A stretch of DNA of 64,000 nt from Novosphingobium sp. (GTDB lineage: Bacteria > Pseudomonadota > Alphaproteobacteria > Sphingomonadales > Sphingomonadaceae). This document shows positions 49,857-57,686 of the stretch, piece after piece. Where the stretch lies: positions 32,240-96,239 of the forward strand of contig JAGHZR010000013.1 of NCBI GenBank assembly GCA_017745295.1, written 5' to 3'. The notes under the pieces were generated by a model. The model was not told the origin of the DNA and did not search any database. It worked only from the letters and a program-made list of their open reading frames with translations. Positions within the stretch are counted from its first letter, which is position 1; every line of letters begins with the position of its first letter. The translations under genes were made by a program, and so were the position numbers.

Positions 49857-51460
49857 CGGTTCCCTTCCTGCGCATTCCGCCCTTTCCGGGCCACCGCGCC
49901 GCGCCTCTCGCCGAGGCCTCTCCCAACCGCGATGCAGAGGTTCAGGGCCTCGCCACCCTGCTGCGCGAGGCGCGCGTCGGCGGTGCTTTCTGGGGCAAGA
50001 CAGCCTCGCTGCCCGAGGGACGCGCCATCCTCGTTGCTGCGGCAAAGCCCGAAACAGCAGGCGAAGCCACGCGGTATCTGCGCGCGGCAGGCTTGGAATC
50101 GCAAGCCGTCTCGGCTGGCCACCTGCCCGCCGATGCCGATCCGTGGAGCCTCTGCGCCGCCGCCGATCTCGTGATCGCCGATGCCGACGACGAACTGCTG
50201 CTGTTGGCCGCCCTTTCCGGCTGCCGGGTCGAACCGCTCGGCGCGGGCCGCTTCGCTGCACTCGCCGACGCCGCCACGCTGGAAGAGACGCTCGCCGCCG
50301 AACTCGGACGCTGGACTTACCGCGACCCTTTCACCGGCGATGTTCTGGAACCACGGCAAGCCATCGCCCTGCTGGCCCGCTGGCGCCGCCTGATCGACGC
50401 GAACCGCTCCGTCGCCGCGATCTACGGCATTGCGCCATGGAAGCGCATCACTGCCGACGCCCTGCTCTGGGACGGCTCCGGCCCGGTGCGCCACGCCAAG
50501 GCCGAGCTTCCCGCCCCATTAGCACCTGGAGCCTCGCAAGTGCTCGCCTGGATCGCCCGCAGCGATGCCCGCACCCTGTCGCAACTCGAAGCGCGCGGCG
50601 TGCGGATCGGCGAGATCGAGGACGGCATGATCCGCTCGACCGGCCTCGGCGCCAATTGCGTGCCGCCGCTCTCGATCGTCGTCGACGCCCACGGCCCGCA
50701 CTTCGACCCGGCCCAGGCGAGCGAACTGGAACTGCTGCTCGAAACCGCGACGATCCCCGAGGACATGCTCCGCCGCGCCGCGGCCTTGCGCGAACGGCTG
50801 GTTTCGGGCGGGATCAGCAAGTATGGGCAGGACGCCGAACGCCCCGGCCGGGCCAGGGAGAGCACCCGCAAACAGGTGCTCGTGACCGGACAGGTCGCGG
50901 ACGACCGCTCGGTGCTGCGCGGCGGAGGCGGGCTGGACAATTTCACCCTGCTGCGCCGCGCCCGCAAGCATGAACCGGACGCGCACATCGTCTTCAAGCC
51001 CCACCCCGATGTCGAGGCGGGCCACCGCAAGGGCCACGTTCCCGATGCCGAGGCGCTGGAATATGCCGACGAGATCGACCGCACCTCCTCGATCGCCGCA
51101 CTGCTCGACCGCGTCGATTCCGTGCATGTCCTGACCTCGCTGGCCGGATTCGAAGCGCTGATGCGCGGACGCGAAGTCGTCACCCACGGCGTGCCGTTCT
51201 ACGCCGGATGGGGCCTGACCCACGATCTCGGCGCCGTGCCCCCCCGCCGCACGCGCCGGCGCACGCTCGACGAACTGGTGGCGGCCACCCTCATCCTCTA
51301 CCCGCGCTACCTCGACCCGGTCACCCGCCTGCCCTGCGAGCCGGAAACCCTGGTGGAGCGGATCGCGGGCGGACAGGCCGAAGTCCGCTCCGGCCTCATC
51401 CGCCTGCGCGAGGCCCAAGGCCGGATCAAGCGCCTGCTGGGGTGGATGACGGGCCGATGA
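49853..51460 (+). CDS. KpsC-like capsule KDO transferase
   Basis: This is a 535-aa protein starting in the previous stop (ATGA). The C-terminal half has the KpsC features: IGEIEDGMIRSTGLGANCVP then PLSIVVD, VTGQVADDRSVLRGGGG, HIVFKPHPDVEAGHRKGHVP, and LTSLAGFEALMRGREVVTHG then VPFYAGWGLT. KpsC adds beta-KDO to lipid for capsule anchoring. Usual KpsC has two similar transferase modules; here the N-terminal about 230 residues are diverged, so only one complete module is evident. It fits with the kds genes nearby. Confidence 0.83.
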   Translation: MTVPFLRIPPFPGHRAAPLAEASPNRDAEVQGLATLLREARVGGAFWGKTASLPEGRAILVAAAKPETAGEATRYLRAAGLESQAVSAGHLPADADPWSLCAAADLVIADADDELLLLAALSGCRVEPLGAGRFAALADAATLEETLAAELGRWTYRDPFTGDVLEPRQAIALLARWRRLIDANRSVAAIYGIAPWKRITADALLWDGSGPVRHAKAELPAPLAPGASQVLAWIARSDARTLSQLEARGVRIGEIEDGMIRSTGLGANCVPPLSIVVDAHGPHFDPAQASELELLLETATIPEDMLRRAAALRERLVSGGISKYGQDAERPGRARESTRKQVLVTGQVADDRSVLRGGGGLDNFTLLRRARKHEPDAHIVFKPHPDVEAGHRKGHVPDAEALEYADEIDRTSSIAALLDRVDSVHVLTSLAGFEALMRGREVVTHGVPFYAGWGLTHDLGAVPPRRTRRRTLDELVAATLILYPRYLDPVTRLPCEPETLVERIAGGQAEVRSGLIRLREAQGRIKRLLGWMTGR

Positions 51461-51469
51461 AGGCCGTTC

Positions 51470-52012
51470 TCAGCCGACCGAGCAGCCGTCGCCCTCGCTG
51501 ACTTTCGACCCGTCCGGCTTGTACCAGGTGGCGATCGGCCCGGTCTGCTCGTCGTAATAGCAGACCGAAGATACCGTGTTCGTCGTCGCATCGACGTGGA
51601 TTGCATAGTTGTGGGCGCCGCAGTCGTGCTGCTGGCACTGCGAGGCGGCGATGTCGTTGTCCTTGCGCATCACCGGCCCGACCGGCCCCTTTATCGCCGC
51701 GATGGCGGCGAGGACCTTCGGATCGGTCACCGCGCGGGACAGGCCTTCCTGCACCACGGGATGCTGGAAGAACGCATAGTCGCCCACTTTGTCGAGAGGG
51801 TACTTGCCGACATAGGCAGACAGGCTGGCCACCGCGCCGGTGGGTGCGCCGGTATTGGTCTCGTCCGTTGCGACGCCCGCATCGGTCGACTCGGTGACGA
51901 GGGAGGAAGGCACCGCGTCAGGCTCGGCGCCCTTGTTGCAGCCCGCCAGGCCGCCAAGAGCGAGAACAAGAGCGCCGCCCGCCGCCAGGGCGCGCCAGTC
52001 AGGGTCATGCAT
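51470..52012 (-). CDS. putative lipoprotein
   Basis: This is a 180-aa protein from ATG 52012 with a strong GGAGG. The lipobox LAGC follows a membrane segment (AAGGALVLALGGLAGC). The C-terminal domain has paired Cys (SQCQQHDCGAHNYAIHVD, SSVCYYDEQ, EGDGCSVG) and is probably disulfide-bonded. It resembles small lysozyme-inhibitor-like lipoproteins in size and Cys pattern, but this is not certain. Convergent with the KpsC-like gene (9-base gap). Confidence 0.7.
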   Translation of the reverse strand: MHDPDWRALAAGGALVLALGGLAGCNKGAEPDAVPSSLVTESTDAGVATDETNTGAPTGAVASLSAYVGKYPLDKVGDYAFFQHPVVQEGLSRAVTDPKVLAAIAAIKGPVGPVMRKDNDIAASQCQQHDCGAHNYAIHVDATTNTVSSVCYYDEQTGPIATWYKPDGSKVSEGDGCSVG

Positions 52013-52121
52013 CCGGTATCCTCCGTCACGTTCGACTCCTGTCGAATCGCATCGGAGCATCGCCGGTTCCCGCCCTCCCTGCAATCGCGCCGGAGAAAGT
52101 CCGATTTGTCAGGCCGATTGC

Positions 52122-52433
52122 TCAGCCGCGGATCGCCGGACGCAAGCGCATCGCGAAGGACAGCACGAAGGGCCAGAAAAGCGTGGCGATCACGTCGCCG
52201 ATCGTATCGTGCCAGGCCCAGGACCCATGCGCGAGCCGGTCGATATATTCGTTTCCGAGTTCGAGGATCACCACCATGGCCAGCGGCCAGTTGGAGCTGA
52301 GCTTCTTCTTCATCAGAATCGCGGTGAGAAGCCATATCGTCAGGCCCGCGTAAGTATGCGCGAACTTGTCGGGGGCCGGGCACTGCGCGACGATCCAGGT
52401 TATCGCGCGCTCATATTGGTGGACGAATTCCAT
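52122..52433 (-). CDS. small membrane protein with DKxxH motif (YfiM/VanZ-like)
   Basis: This 103-aa protein has two or three membrane helices and the pattern APDKFAHTYAGLTIW, VVILELGNEYIDRL and WHDTIGDVIATLFWPFVL. DK-x-x-H, then E, then D-x-x-x-D echoes the DUF2279/YfiM and VanZ families. Function unknown. Promoter probably in 52434-52500. Confidence 0.65.
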   Translation of the reverse strand: MEFVHQYERAITWIVAQCPAPDKFAHTYAGLTIWLLTAILMKKKLSSNWPLAMVVILELGNEYIDRLAHGSWAWHDTIGDVIATLFWPFVLSFAMRLRPAIRG

Positions 52434-53100
52434 GCCGCCTTATGCTGCGCCGCGTCATTCCGGTCCAGTCGGAACGCAGTCATGGCGATGGGGGGACCCG
52501 CCGCCCCCGAAACATCAGGGCGCGACCGACCTCAGTCCGCCGCGCCCTGACTTTCTCCCTTCCCTCGGCCTTTTGCGGCACCTGCCTGCAACGCCCGCGC
52601 AGGCGTCGTATGCAGCACATGCCGCCTGCTCCCTGTCGTCAGACCGGCTCGTGCCGGAGCCTGACCGAGGGGTCGTCGATCGCGTCGCGCCCCGTATTGC
52701 TGGCGTTTCCCGATAGACGATCCGCCCTCATCCAGGGAACAAACCGTCGCCACGTCGTCGCAAAACGATCGGGGCGAATCCCGGTTTGCATTGGATGAGG
52801 GCGAAATCGTCCGCTCGGGGAACCGGGCTATCCTGCATGAGAGCGGCACCGATCATGCTCGGCGTCATCGCGGTGGTCGCTTATCGGCCTGCACGTAACG
52901 AACCGGCTTCGATCCAATTTGCCACGAACGGGACAAGTTCCGCCTGCGATACCGTCATGAGTTGCTTCACGACGTCCTTAATTCCTGGCCCTCTTCCCAG
53001 TCGGCACCGTCTTTCGCGGCCCGCCTCTCTTCTGGCTGAACACATAGCAGGCGATCAAGGAAACCGGAAGCGATCATTGGCGCAAACCCGCGGGATTCCG
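52434..53100. other. gene-poor region with a long hairpin
   Basis: About 670 bases without a supported gene. The only structure seen is the 79-nt hairpin at 52724-52802. Short ORFs here have no ribosome site and no recognisable homology. Confidence 0.6.
52724..52802. ncRNA. long hairpin, possible structured RNA or MITE-like remnant
   Basis: Nested complementary segments: GCCCTCATCCA (52724-52734) with TGGATGAGGGC (52792-52802); CAAACCG (52740-52746) with CGGTTTG (52782-52788); TCGCC (52747-52751) with GGCGA (52773-52777); TCGT (52755-52758) with ACGA (52765-52768). The whole stretch can fold as one rod. Whether it is transcribed is unknown. Confidence 0.35.
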
Positions 53101-53106
53101 ATATTT

Positions 53107-53358
53107 TGCACTGCGAAAGGAATTCGTCATGCCCCGCGATCCACCAAGACGCTGACGTCCTTGGGCCTCCACCTGACGGTAGGCTTCACCGTTGCCCATG
53201 CAATGACAGGGTCGCTGGCCCTCGCGGGCGGGATCGCGCTTGTAGAACCCGGCATCGACGCGGTAGCCTTCCGGTTCCACGAACGCGCCTGGAAACGATT
53301 CGATGCTGCATCCGCTAACGTCGAAAATCCGGGCTTTCCGGCATTGCACCCTGCCTGA
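53107..53358 (+). pseudogene. DUF2061 membrane protein gene, apparently frameshifted near start
   Basis: Residues KTLTSLGLHLTVGFTVAHAM, TGSLALAGGIALVEPGID and FRFHERAWKRF match DUF2061, a small two-helix membrane protein. The frame has no start nearby: ATG 53129, with AAAGGA upstream, is in the neighbouring frame and ends after eight codons (MPRDPPRR). One missing base around 53137-53142 would join ATG to the domain. It is therefore either a 1-base deletion pseudogene, a sequence error, or it uses a rare in-frame ATT start (53122). Confidence 0.6.
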
Positions 53359-53498
53359 GCATCCGTTTGCGCCATGATAGGGCGTCAGCGAATCGGGAAC
53401 GACATCCGCGGCGTCGCGTTTGCCCAGGTTCGCGGCCGAAATGTTCCGCATCCCTTTTTGCCCATCCCTTCCCGTAAATCCATGAAAGGAACACCGGC

Positions 53499-53927
53499 AT
53501 GACGACGAACTCCGCCTCCGCCCGCTACACAGGTCTCGGCAAGGAGGGCAAGGGCGCGATCACCACCCGTTCGGGCGTGCTCAGCGACCAGCCCTATGGC
53601 TTCGGCACCCGCTTCGAAGGCCAGCCGGGCACCAATCCCGAGGAACTGATCGCCGCCGCCCACGCTGCCTGCTTCACCATGGCCACCAGCTTTGCGCTGG
53701 CCAAGGCGGGATTCGCCGACGGCACGCTGGACACCCAGTGCACGGTCACGCTCGACAGCGCCGACGGCGGCTTCGCGGTGACCAGGTCCGCGCTGACGCT
53801 CAAGGCGAGCGTTCCCGGCATCAGCGCGGAAGACTTCGAGCGACTGGCCGACGAAGCTAAGGCCGGTTGCCCGATCTCGAAACTGCTGAACTGCGAGATC
53901 ACGCTCGAAAAGACGCTGGAAGGCTGA
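53499..53927 (+). CDS. OsmC-family peroxiredoxin
   Basis: This 142-aa protein has the OsmC fold and the two redox cysteines, Cys58 (AAHAACFTMA) and Cys124 (KAGCPISK), which reduce organic hydroperoxides. GTNPEELIAAAHAACFTMAT is the signature region. The ATG at 53499 follows AAAGGAACACCGGC. It stands alone; no OhrR regulator is adjacent. Confidence 0.93.
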   Translation: MTTNSASARYTGLGKEGKGAITTRSGVLSDQPYGFGTRFEGQPGTNPEELIAAAHAACFTMATSFALAKAGFADGTLDTQCTVTLDSADGGFAVTRSALTLKASVPGISAEDFERLADEAKAGCPISKLLNCEITLEKTLEG

Positions 53928-53930
53928 GCA

Positions 53931-54018
53931 TTTCCAGGTTGACCGTTTAGGGTCAAAGGCTCGGAAAATGCAGCATCAAAGACCTGGAGCGTCTCCACGG
54001 AATGTGACGACGCTCTAG
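53931..54018. repeat. inverted-repeat element after osmC-like gene
   Basis: GCATTTCCAGGTTGACC (53929-53945) and GGGTCAAAGGCTCGGAAAAT (53951-53970) form a bulged hairpin around GTTTA. The following GACCTGGAGCGTCTCCACGG continues a second hairpin. The layout resembles interspersed palindromes of alphaproteobacteria. It probably also ends the osmC-like transcript. Confidence 0.5.
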
Positions 54019-54068
54019 GAAAACCCGTCGTCGCCTGTCATGGCCGCCGTTTCAACGAAAGGACGATC

Positions 54069-54377
54069 ATGGCAGGCGACGACGAAGATTACGTCTACGA
54101 CGAGGATAGCGGCGAATGGATGCCCGCCTCCGAACTGGCAAGCAAACGCGCCGCCGCGAATGCGGTGGAAGTGCGCGATGCCGTCGGCAATCTGCTGGCA
54201 GACGGCGATCAGGTCACGCTGATAAAGGACCTTGAGGTCAAGGGCGCGGGCCAGACCCTCAAGCAGGGTACGCTCATCAAGGCGATCCGGCTGACCGGCG
54301 ATCCGCAGGAGATCGACTGCAAATATCCCGGCATCAAGGGCTTGGTCCTGCGCGCGGAATTCGTGCGCAAGCGCTGA
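54069..54377 (+). CDS. PhnA/YjdM-like protein without the zinc ribbon
   Basis: This 102-aa protein matches PhnA over its C-terminal domain: VEVRDAVGNLLADGDQVTLI, KDLEVKGAGQTLKQGT and EIDCKYPGIKGLVLRAEFVR. The N-terminus DDEDYVYDEDSGEWMPASEL keeps the length but lacks the CPKC..CPEC zinc ribbon of E. coli PhnA. PhnA is not required for phosphonate breakdown in E. coli; the function is unknown. AAAGGACGATC precedes the ATG. Confidence 0.85.
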   Translation: MAGDDEDYVYDEDSGEWMPASELASKRAAANAVEVRDAVGNLLADGDQVTLIKDLEVKGAGQTLKQGTLIKAIRLTGDPQEIDCKYPGIKGLVLRAEFVRKR

Positions 54378-54624
54378 ACGCGATTCTCGGCCGCCCTCTA
54401 CGGAACGGCCCGGAATTTCAGGCGTTTTATTCTCGGAAGGGGGCAATCGGAGAACCGCATTGCCGATGAAGACGCCGATGAAGATTCCAATGCTCGGCGG
54501 GTGGCTGCTGCTATCGCGCTCGGAGGCCTGGCGGGCGCTTGCCTGCCTGCCGGGGCCGATGCGGACGATCCGCCGACAGCAGCCCGACGCCCCGCGAAGC
54601 CGCCTCTTCACTCCGTCCGGACGC

Positions 54625-55110
54625 TCAGCGCGGCCCGGAGGCGCCCGAAGTTTCCCCGCCGCTCGGCTGCTGACGATCCGTCCAGGCACAGCCCTGCCGG
54701 GTTTCGTCGCCGATTTTCAACATCACCGTGAAGGGATAGGCACGATCGGACATCCCGTCGCTGCATTGTCCCGGCGCGACCGCCAATGTCAGTTCGGCAC
54801 CGCCGCGCTTCCCGGTGAACGACAGACCGCCGCGCCCGGCAAAGCGTGTGACCGGGATGATCTCGCCCTTTTGCGAATCCGGCGTGGAATAGGTCATCCG
54901 CGTGCCGGTTACGTCGCCGCCCCAGAACGGTTCCGTGCCAAGAAAGTGAGCAGTCTCTCCGACACCGATTTCGTGGAAGGGCATGTGGTCTCCGGCGTCT
55001 CCCGGCATGTCCTTGCCGCCGCCATGGCACGCCGCCACCGCGAAGACGGCTCCCAGAACCGCCACGTATCCGAACCCGACAGGTCGTATGGCCGCATGCG
55101 CTTTCTTCAT
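54625..55110 (-). CDS. putative lipoprotein (COG3650-like)
   Basis: This is a 161-aa protein from ATG 55110 (MKKAHAAIRPVGFGYVAVLG). The lipobox is VAAC. The domain has FLGTEPFWGGDVTGTRMTYS, LSFTGKRGGAELTLAVAPGQ and CSDGMSDRAYPFTVMLKIGD, a pattern of the COG3650 predicted periplasmic family. C-terminal residues after QGCAW are Ser/Gly-rich. Function unknown. It is divergent from 55436. Confidence 0.72.
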   Translation of the reverse strand: MKKAHAAIRPVGFGYVAVLGAVFAVAACHGGGKDMPGDAGDHMPFHEIGVGETAHFLGTEPFWGGDVTGTRMTYSTPDSQKGEIIPVTRFAGRGGLSFTGKRGGAELTLAVAPGQCSDGMSDRAYPFTVMLKIGDETRQGCAWTDRQQPSGGETSGASGPR

Positions 55111-55435
55111 GTCCCGACTTCTATCGGCCTCACGCGAATCGCGCAATCGAGACCGCCTGCGGAGAGCCGCATCGTCTTCACCGGCCACCGATTCGCCAGA
55201 AGAGAACAGCGGTTTCGCGCCGGATCGACGAAATTTTACGTCAGGACCGTTTTTTCCGGCACTCCCGTTACCGCTAACACAATCAATCGTTGCGGGAATT
55301 TATCAGGTTGCACTTTCTGCAACACCAGTGGCAAGTAATGCCATTGCGACGGCAGCCCCCGACAGACATGTTGCACTGCAACAAGATAAGGGGTGCCCAA
55401 GGCAATCTCCTATCGCTGAGACTAAGGATTTTGCC
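55111..55435. promoter_or_regulatory. divergent promoter region with two TTGCA palindromes
   Basis: GTTGCA-CTTTC-TGCAAC at 55307-55323 and GTTGCA-C-TGCAAC at 55370-55382. Both half-sites are identical while spacers differ. GGCA-AGTAA-TGCC lies between them. They fall upstream of the secreted protein gene at 55436 and are candidate operators. The region holds no gene. Confidence 0.5.
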
Positions 55436-55717
55436 ATGCTGAAGACCGTTTTTGCCGCTGGCGCCGCTTTCGCCGCCGTTGCCGCCACCTCTGCCTACGC
55501 CGATGAAGCGCGCGATTTCTCGCACGACGGCGTGCACTACAACTACACGACCGAGCAGAAGGGCAAGGTTACCGTGATCTCCGGCACCGCCCAGGGCCAG
55601 GTTCCCTTCCGCCTTTACGTTTCGGGCAACCGCGTGACCGGCACCTACAACTCGCGCAACGTGAACTTCCGCCTCGCCGACGCCAAGGGCGCCCTGGCCC
55701 AGGCCGCTGCCGAGTAA
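55436..55717 (+). CDS. small secreted protein, unknown
   Basis: This is a 93-aa protein with signal peptide MLKTVFAAGAAFAAVAATSA (cleavage after AYA), then a 70-residue mature part, YNYTTEQKGKVTVISGTAQG and RVTGTYNSRNVNFRLAD. It looks beta-rich; no family is recognised. ATG 55436 is preceded by AAGGATTTTGCC. A bidirectional terminator follows. Similar proteins occur as small envelope proteins in sphingomonads, by my recollection only. Confidence 0.75.
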   Translation: MLKTVFAAGAAFAAVAATSAYADEARDFSHDGVHYNYTTEQKGKVTVISGTAQGQVPFRLYVSGNRVTGTYNSRNVNFRLADAKGALAQAAAE

Positions 55718-55749
55718 GGCACCTTATCAGGGCTTCGGCCTGAACGAAA

Positions 55750-55784
55750 AAGGGCGCTCCCCAGCCGGGTGAGCGCCCTTTTTT
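55750..55784. terminator. bidirectional terminator
   Basis: AAGGGCGCTC (55750-55759) / GAGCGCCCTT (55771-55780), T run on the right (55779-55784) and A run on the left (55747-55751). It serves the plus gene ending at 55717 and the minus gene ending at 55804. Confidence 0.9.
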
Positions 55785-55803
55785 GGTACTCGGAACCCCT
55801 CTT

Positions 55804-56202
55804 TCAATGCCGTTTCTGAAGTACCTCCTCGTGCCGGATCAGGCGGATCTCCAGATCGCCGCCTTCCTCGAAGCCATGCTTGGCGGCAATCATGCCGCGC
55901 ATTTCCTCGATGGCCAGTTCGTCCGAATCCGGCGGCACCTTGTAGCGCGCCAGGACCATCCCTTCCTCGACGTCGATCACGCTGAAATGGCTGGAAATGC
56001 AGGAAGCGGCCAGAGCGTCGAGATCGAGTCCGTCCGCCAGGTTCCAGGTCTTGCCCTCGCGCGATCGGATGCGCTTGCGGCAGTAGCGGCAAGTGCAAAT
56101 CAGCGTTCCGTCGTCCTCCCGCTCCCGTCGTCCATCGGGTTCGTGGACGCGCGAGAACCAGCAGGGCGTGAGCGAGTAGGCGTCTGACCGTTTCGTAAAC
56201 AT
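55804..56202 (-). CDS. conserved hypothetical with Cys-rich motif
   Basis: This 132-aa protein has a Cys-rich stretch (GTLICTCRYCRKRIRSREGK, about 33-52) that may bind metal. A helical part follows (EEMRGMIAAKHGFEEGGDLE) and the end is EIRLIRHEEVLQKRH. No family is recognised. No signal peptide. A longer start is possible but the ATG at 56202 is the first. Confidence 0.65.
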   Translation of the reverse strand: MFTKRSDAYSLTPCWFSRVHEPDGRREREDDGTLICTCRYCRKRIRSREGKTWNLADGLDLDALAASCISSHFSVIDVEEGMVLARYKVPPDSDELAIEEMRGMIAAKHGFEEGGDLEIRLIRHEEVLQKRH

Positions 56203-56363
56203 GCGTTCACCATGTCACTGAGAGATGAACGGTTCCTTTTCGCTGGCATAGGTATAATCCCCATTGCCCAAGGCATTAGCCGCCAAGACCATTCACCGCA
56301 CCGACATCGGGCCTAGGATAGGCCTATATTGGGAAGGTGAGGCTGGCGTGACGTGGAGTTGAA

Positions 56364-56888
56364 ATGGGTTTCGGCAAATGGTTCCTGGTGCTTGCCGCAG
56401 GCGGCGTCGGCGCTGGCGTGGTCGTCGCAGGCATGACGACCGGCCGGATGCAGAAGTATCCGGAAGGCTATGCCCTGAGCGGTGAGGCCCACCAGCCGTC
56501 GCGCCGCGATCGCGCCTATGCCGCGGAGGAAGAGCAGGGCTACGCTCTCTCCGACGGCGACTATACCGGCAGCGACCATTCCGGATTCGGCCCTCCGCGT
56601 GGACGCATGGTCGTGCTCGGCAATCCCGGCTGGGTCGATGACGGGTACGCCGCTCCCGCTCCGGGCTGGAGCGACGACGACGACGGCGGTGACGATTCAC
56701 CCCCCTTCATCGCCGCCCCGCCGCGTGCCCTGCCCGGCCAGCAGGGCTACATGCCGCCGCAGGCCGCGCCGCGGAACTCCGCCGCGGCAAGCCCCTCGCC
56801 CTCCGGCCGCGATTCCGCCGCCGAATCCGCGGCCCGCGCCGCCGGAGCCGCCGCCGATGTCCTCGCCGCCGAGCGCGAGGGCGCCTGA
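56364..56888 (+). CDS. membrane-anchored low-complexity protein
   Basis: This 174-aa protein has an N-terminal membrane helix (about 5-24, KWFLVLAAGGVGAGVVVAGM), and a soluble region rich in Asp, Gly, Pro, Ala and Ser (GWSDDDDGGDDSPPFIAAPP). The Ala-rich end could form a helix. No domain is recognised. GGAGTTGAA precedes the ATG. Function unknown. Confidence 0.65.
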   Translation: MGFGKWFLVLAAGGVGAGVVVAGMTTGRMQKYPEGYALSGEAHQPSRRDRAYAAEEEQGYALSDGDYTGSDHSGFGPPRGRMVVLGNPGWVDDGYAAPAPGWSDDDDGGDDSPPFIAAPPRALPGQQGYMPPQAAPRNSAAASPSPSGRDSAAESAARAAGAAADVLAAEREGA

Positions 56889-56899
56889 CGGATCCGTCC

Positions 56900-57286
56900 T
56901 CAGGCCAGTGTCAGGAAGACTTCCGCCTCGATCACCCATTGGCCGCCCAGCTCGCGCCACTTGGCCGTGTAGGTTCCGGACGCCGCCAACACGTCGGAAG
57001 TGCTGTCTATGCCCTCCCAGCGCCCGTGCTCCATCGCGATCGGCTCTACCGGCGAGACCGTGACCTGCTCCGGCGTGCGGGTGTAGACCAGCCGCGCCGC
57101 GCCCGCGAACTCGCGGCGCCAGACTTTCACCTGCCCCATCCGCCCCGAGATCAGCGCGCTGTCGGTGCCCGTCACCATCACGCAGTCCCGCGCGAGGATC
57201 GGCCCGATGGCAGCGGCGTCGCCTTCGGCGATCGCCCGGTTGAACGTCGCCCGCCGGGAACGGATCGCGAGTTCCGCCGCGCTCAC
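56900..57286 (-). CDS. NTF2/SnoaL-like protein (DUF4440)
   Basis: This 128-aa protein has the DUF4440 pattern: RATFNRAIAEGDAAAIGPIL, RDCVMVTGTDSALISGRMGQ and GTYTAKWRELGGQWVIEAEV. Enzymatic or binding role unknown. It follows the YciI-like gene by a four-base overlap (ATGA), so they are cotranscribed. Confidence 0.85.
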   Translation of the reverse strand: MSAAELAIRSRRATFNRAIAEGDAAAIGPILARDCVMVTGTDSALISGRMGQVKVWRREFAGAARLVYTRTPEQVTVSPVEPIAMEHGRWEGIDSTSDVLAASGTYTAKWRELGGQWVIEAEVFLTLA

Positions 57287-57597
57287 GCGCGACCGTCGAC
57301 ATGGACGGGATTGGCGGCCGATTTCCCGACGACCGTGGCCCAGCGCCGCACCGTCCAGCGCTCGACGATGCCTTCGGTCACATAAGGATCGGCCCTGGCG
57401 AAAGCCTCTGCCGCTTCCGGTCCCTCGCCCGCAAACAACAGCAGCGCGGTATCGACCGGATCCTCCACCGCTCCGCCGAGCACCAGTTCTCCGCGTTCCA
57501 CCGCCGCCCAGGCCAGCGCCAGATGCGGCTCGCGGTACTGCGGACGACGCTCCAGATAGTCCGGCGCGAGATGGTAGGTCAGCAGATAGTGATTCAT
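57283..57597 (-). CDS. YciI-family protein
   Basis: This 104-aa protein starts MNHYLLTYHLAPDYLERRPQ and has PHLALAWAAVERGELVLGGA and DPYVTEGIVERWTVRRWATV, a YciI pattern with conserved His and DP-V. It is a second YciI relative besides 35031-35324. Its stop overlaps the DUF4440 start. Function unknown. Confidence 0.85.
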   Translation of the reverse strand: MNHYLLTYHLAPDYLERRPQYREPHLALAWAAVERGELVLGGAVEDPVDTALLLFAGEGPEAAEAFARADPYVTEGIVERWTVRRWATVVGKSAANPVHVDGRA

Positions 57598-57686
57598 CGC
57601 AGGGCTTCCGTGCTTCGAAGTAGGACCAAGGGCCTTACACGAAAGCCGGCGGGTGTGGCGCTCGGGAAGTCGAAAATTCCTGGTTC

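Noticed and set aside
52366..52849. Overlapping short ORFs in the gene-poor region
   Set aside because: Low-complexity Arg/Pro-rich products, no ribosome sites, and they run through the hairpin; not supported as genes.
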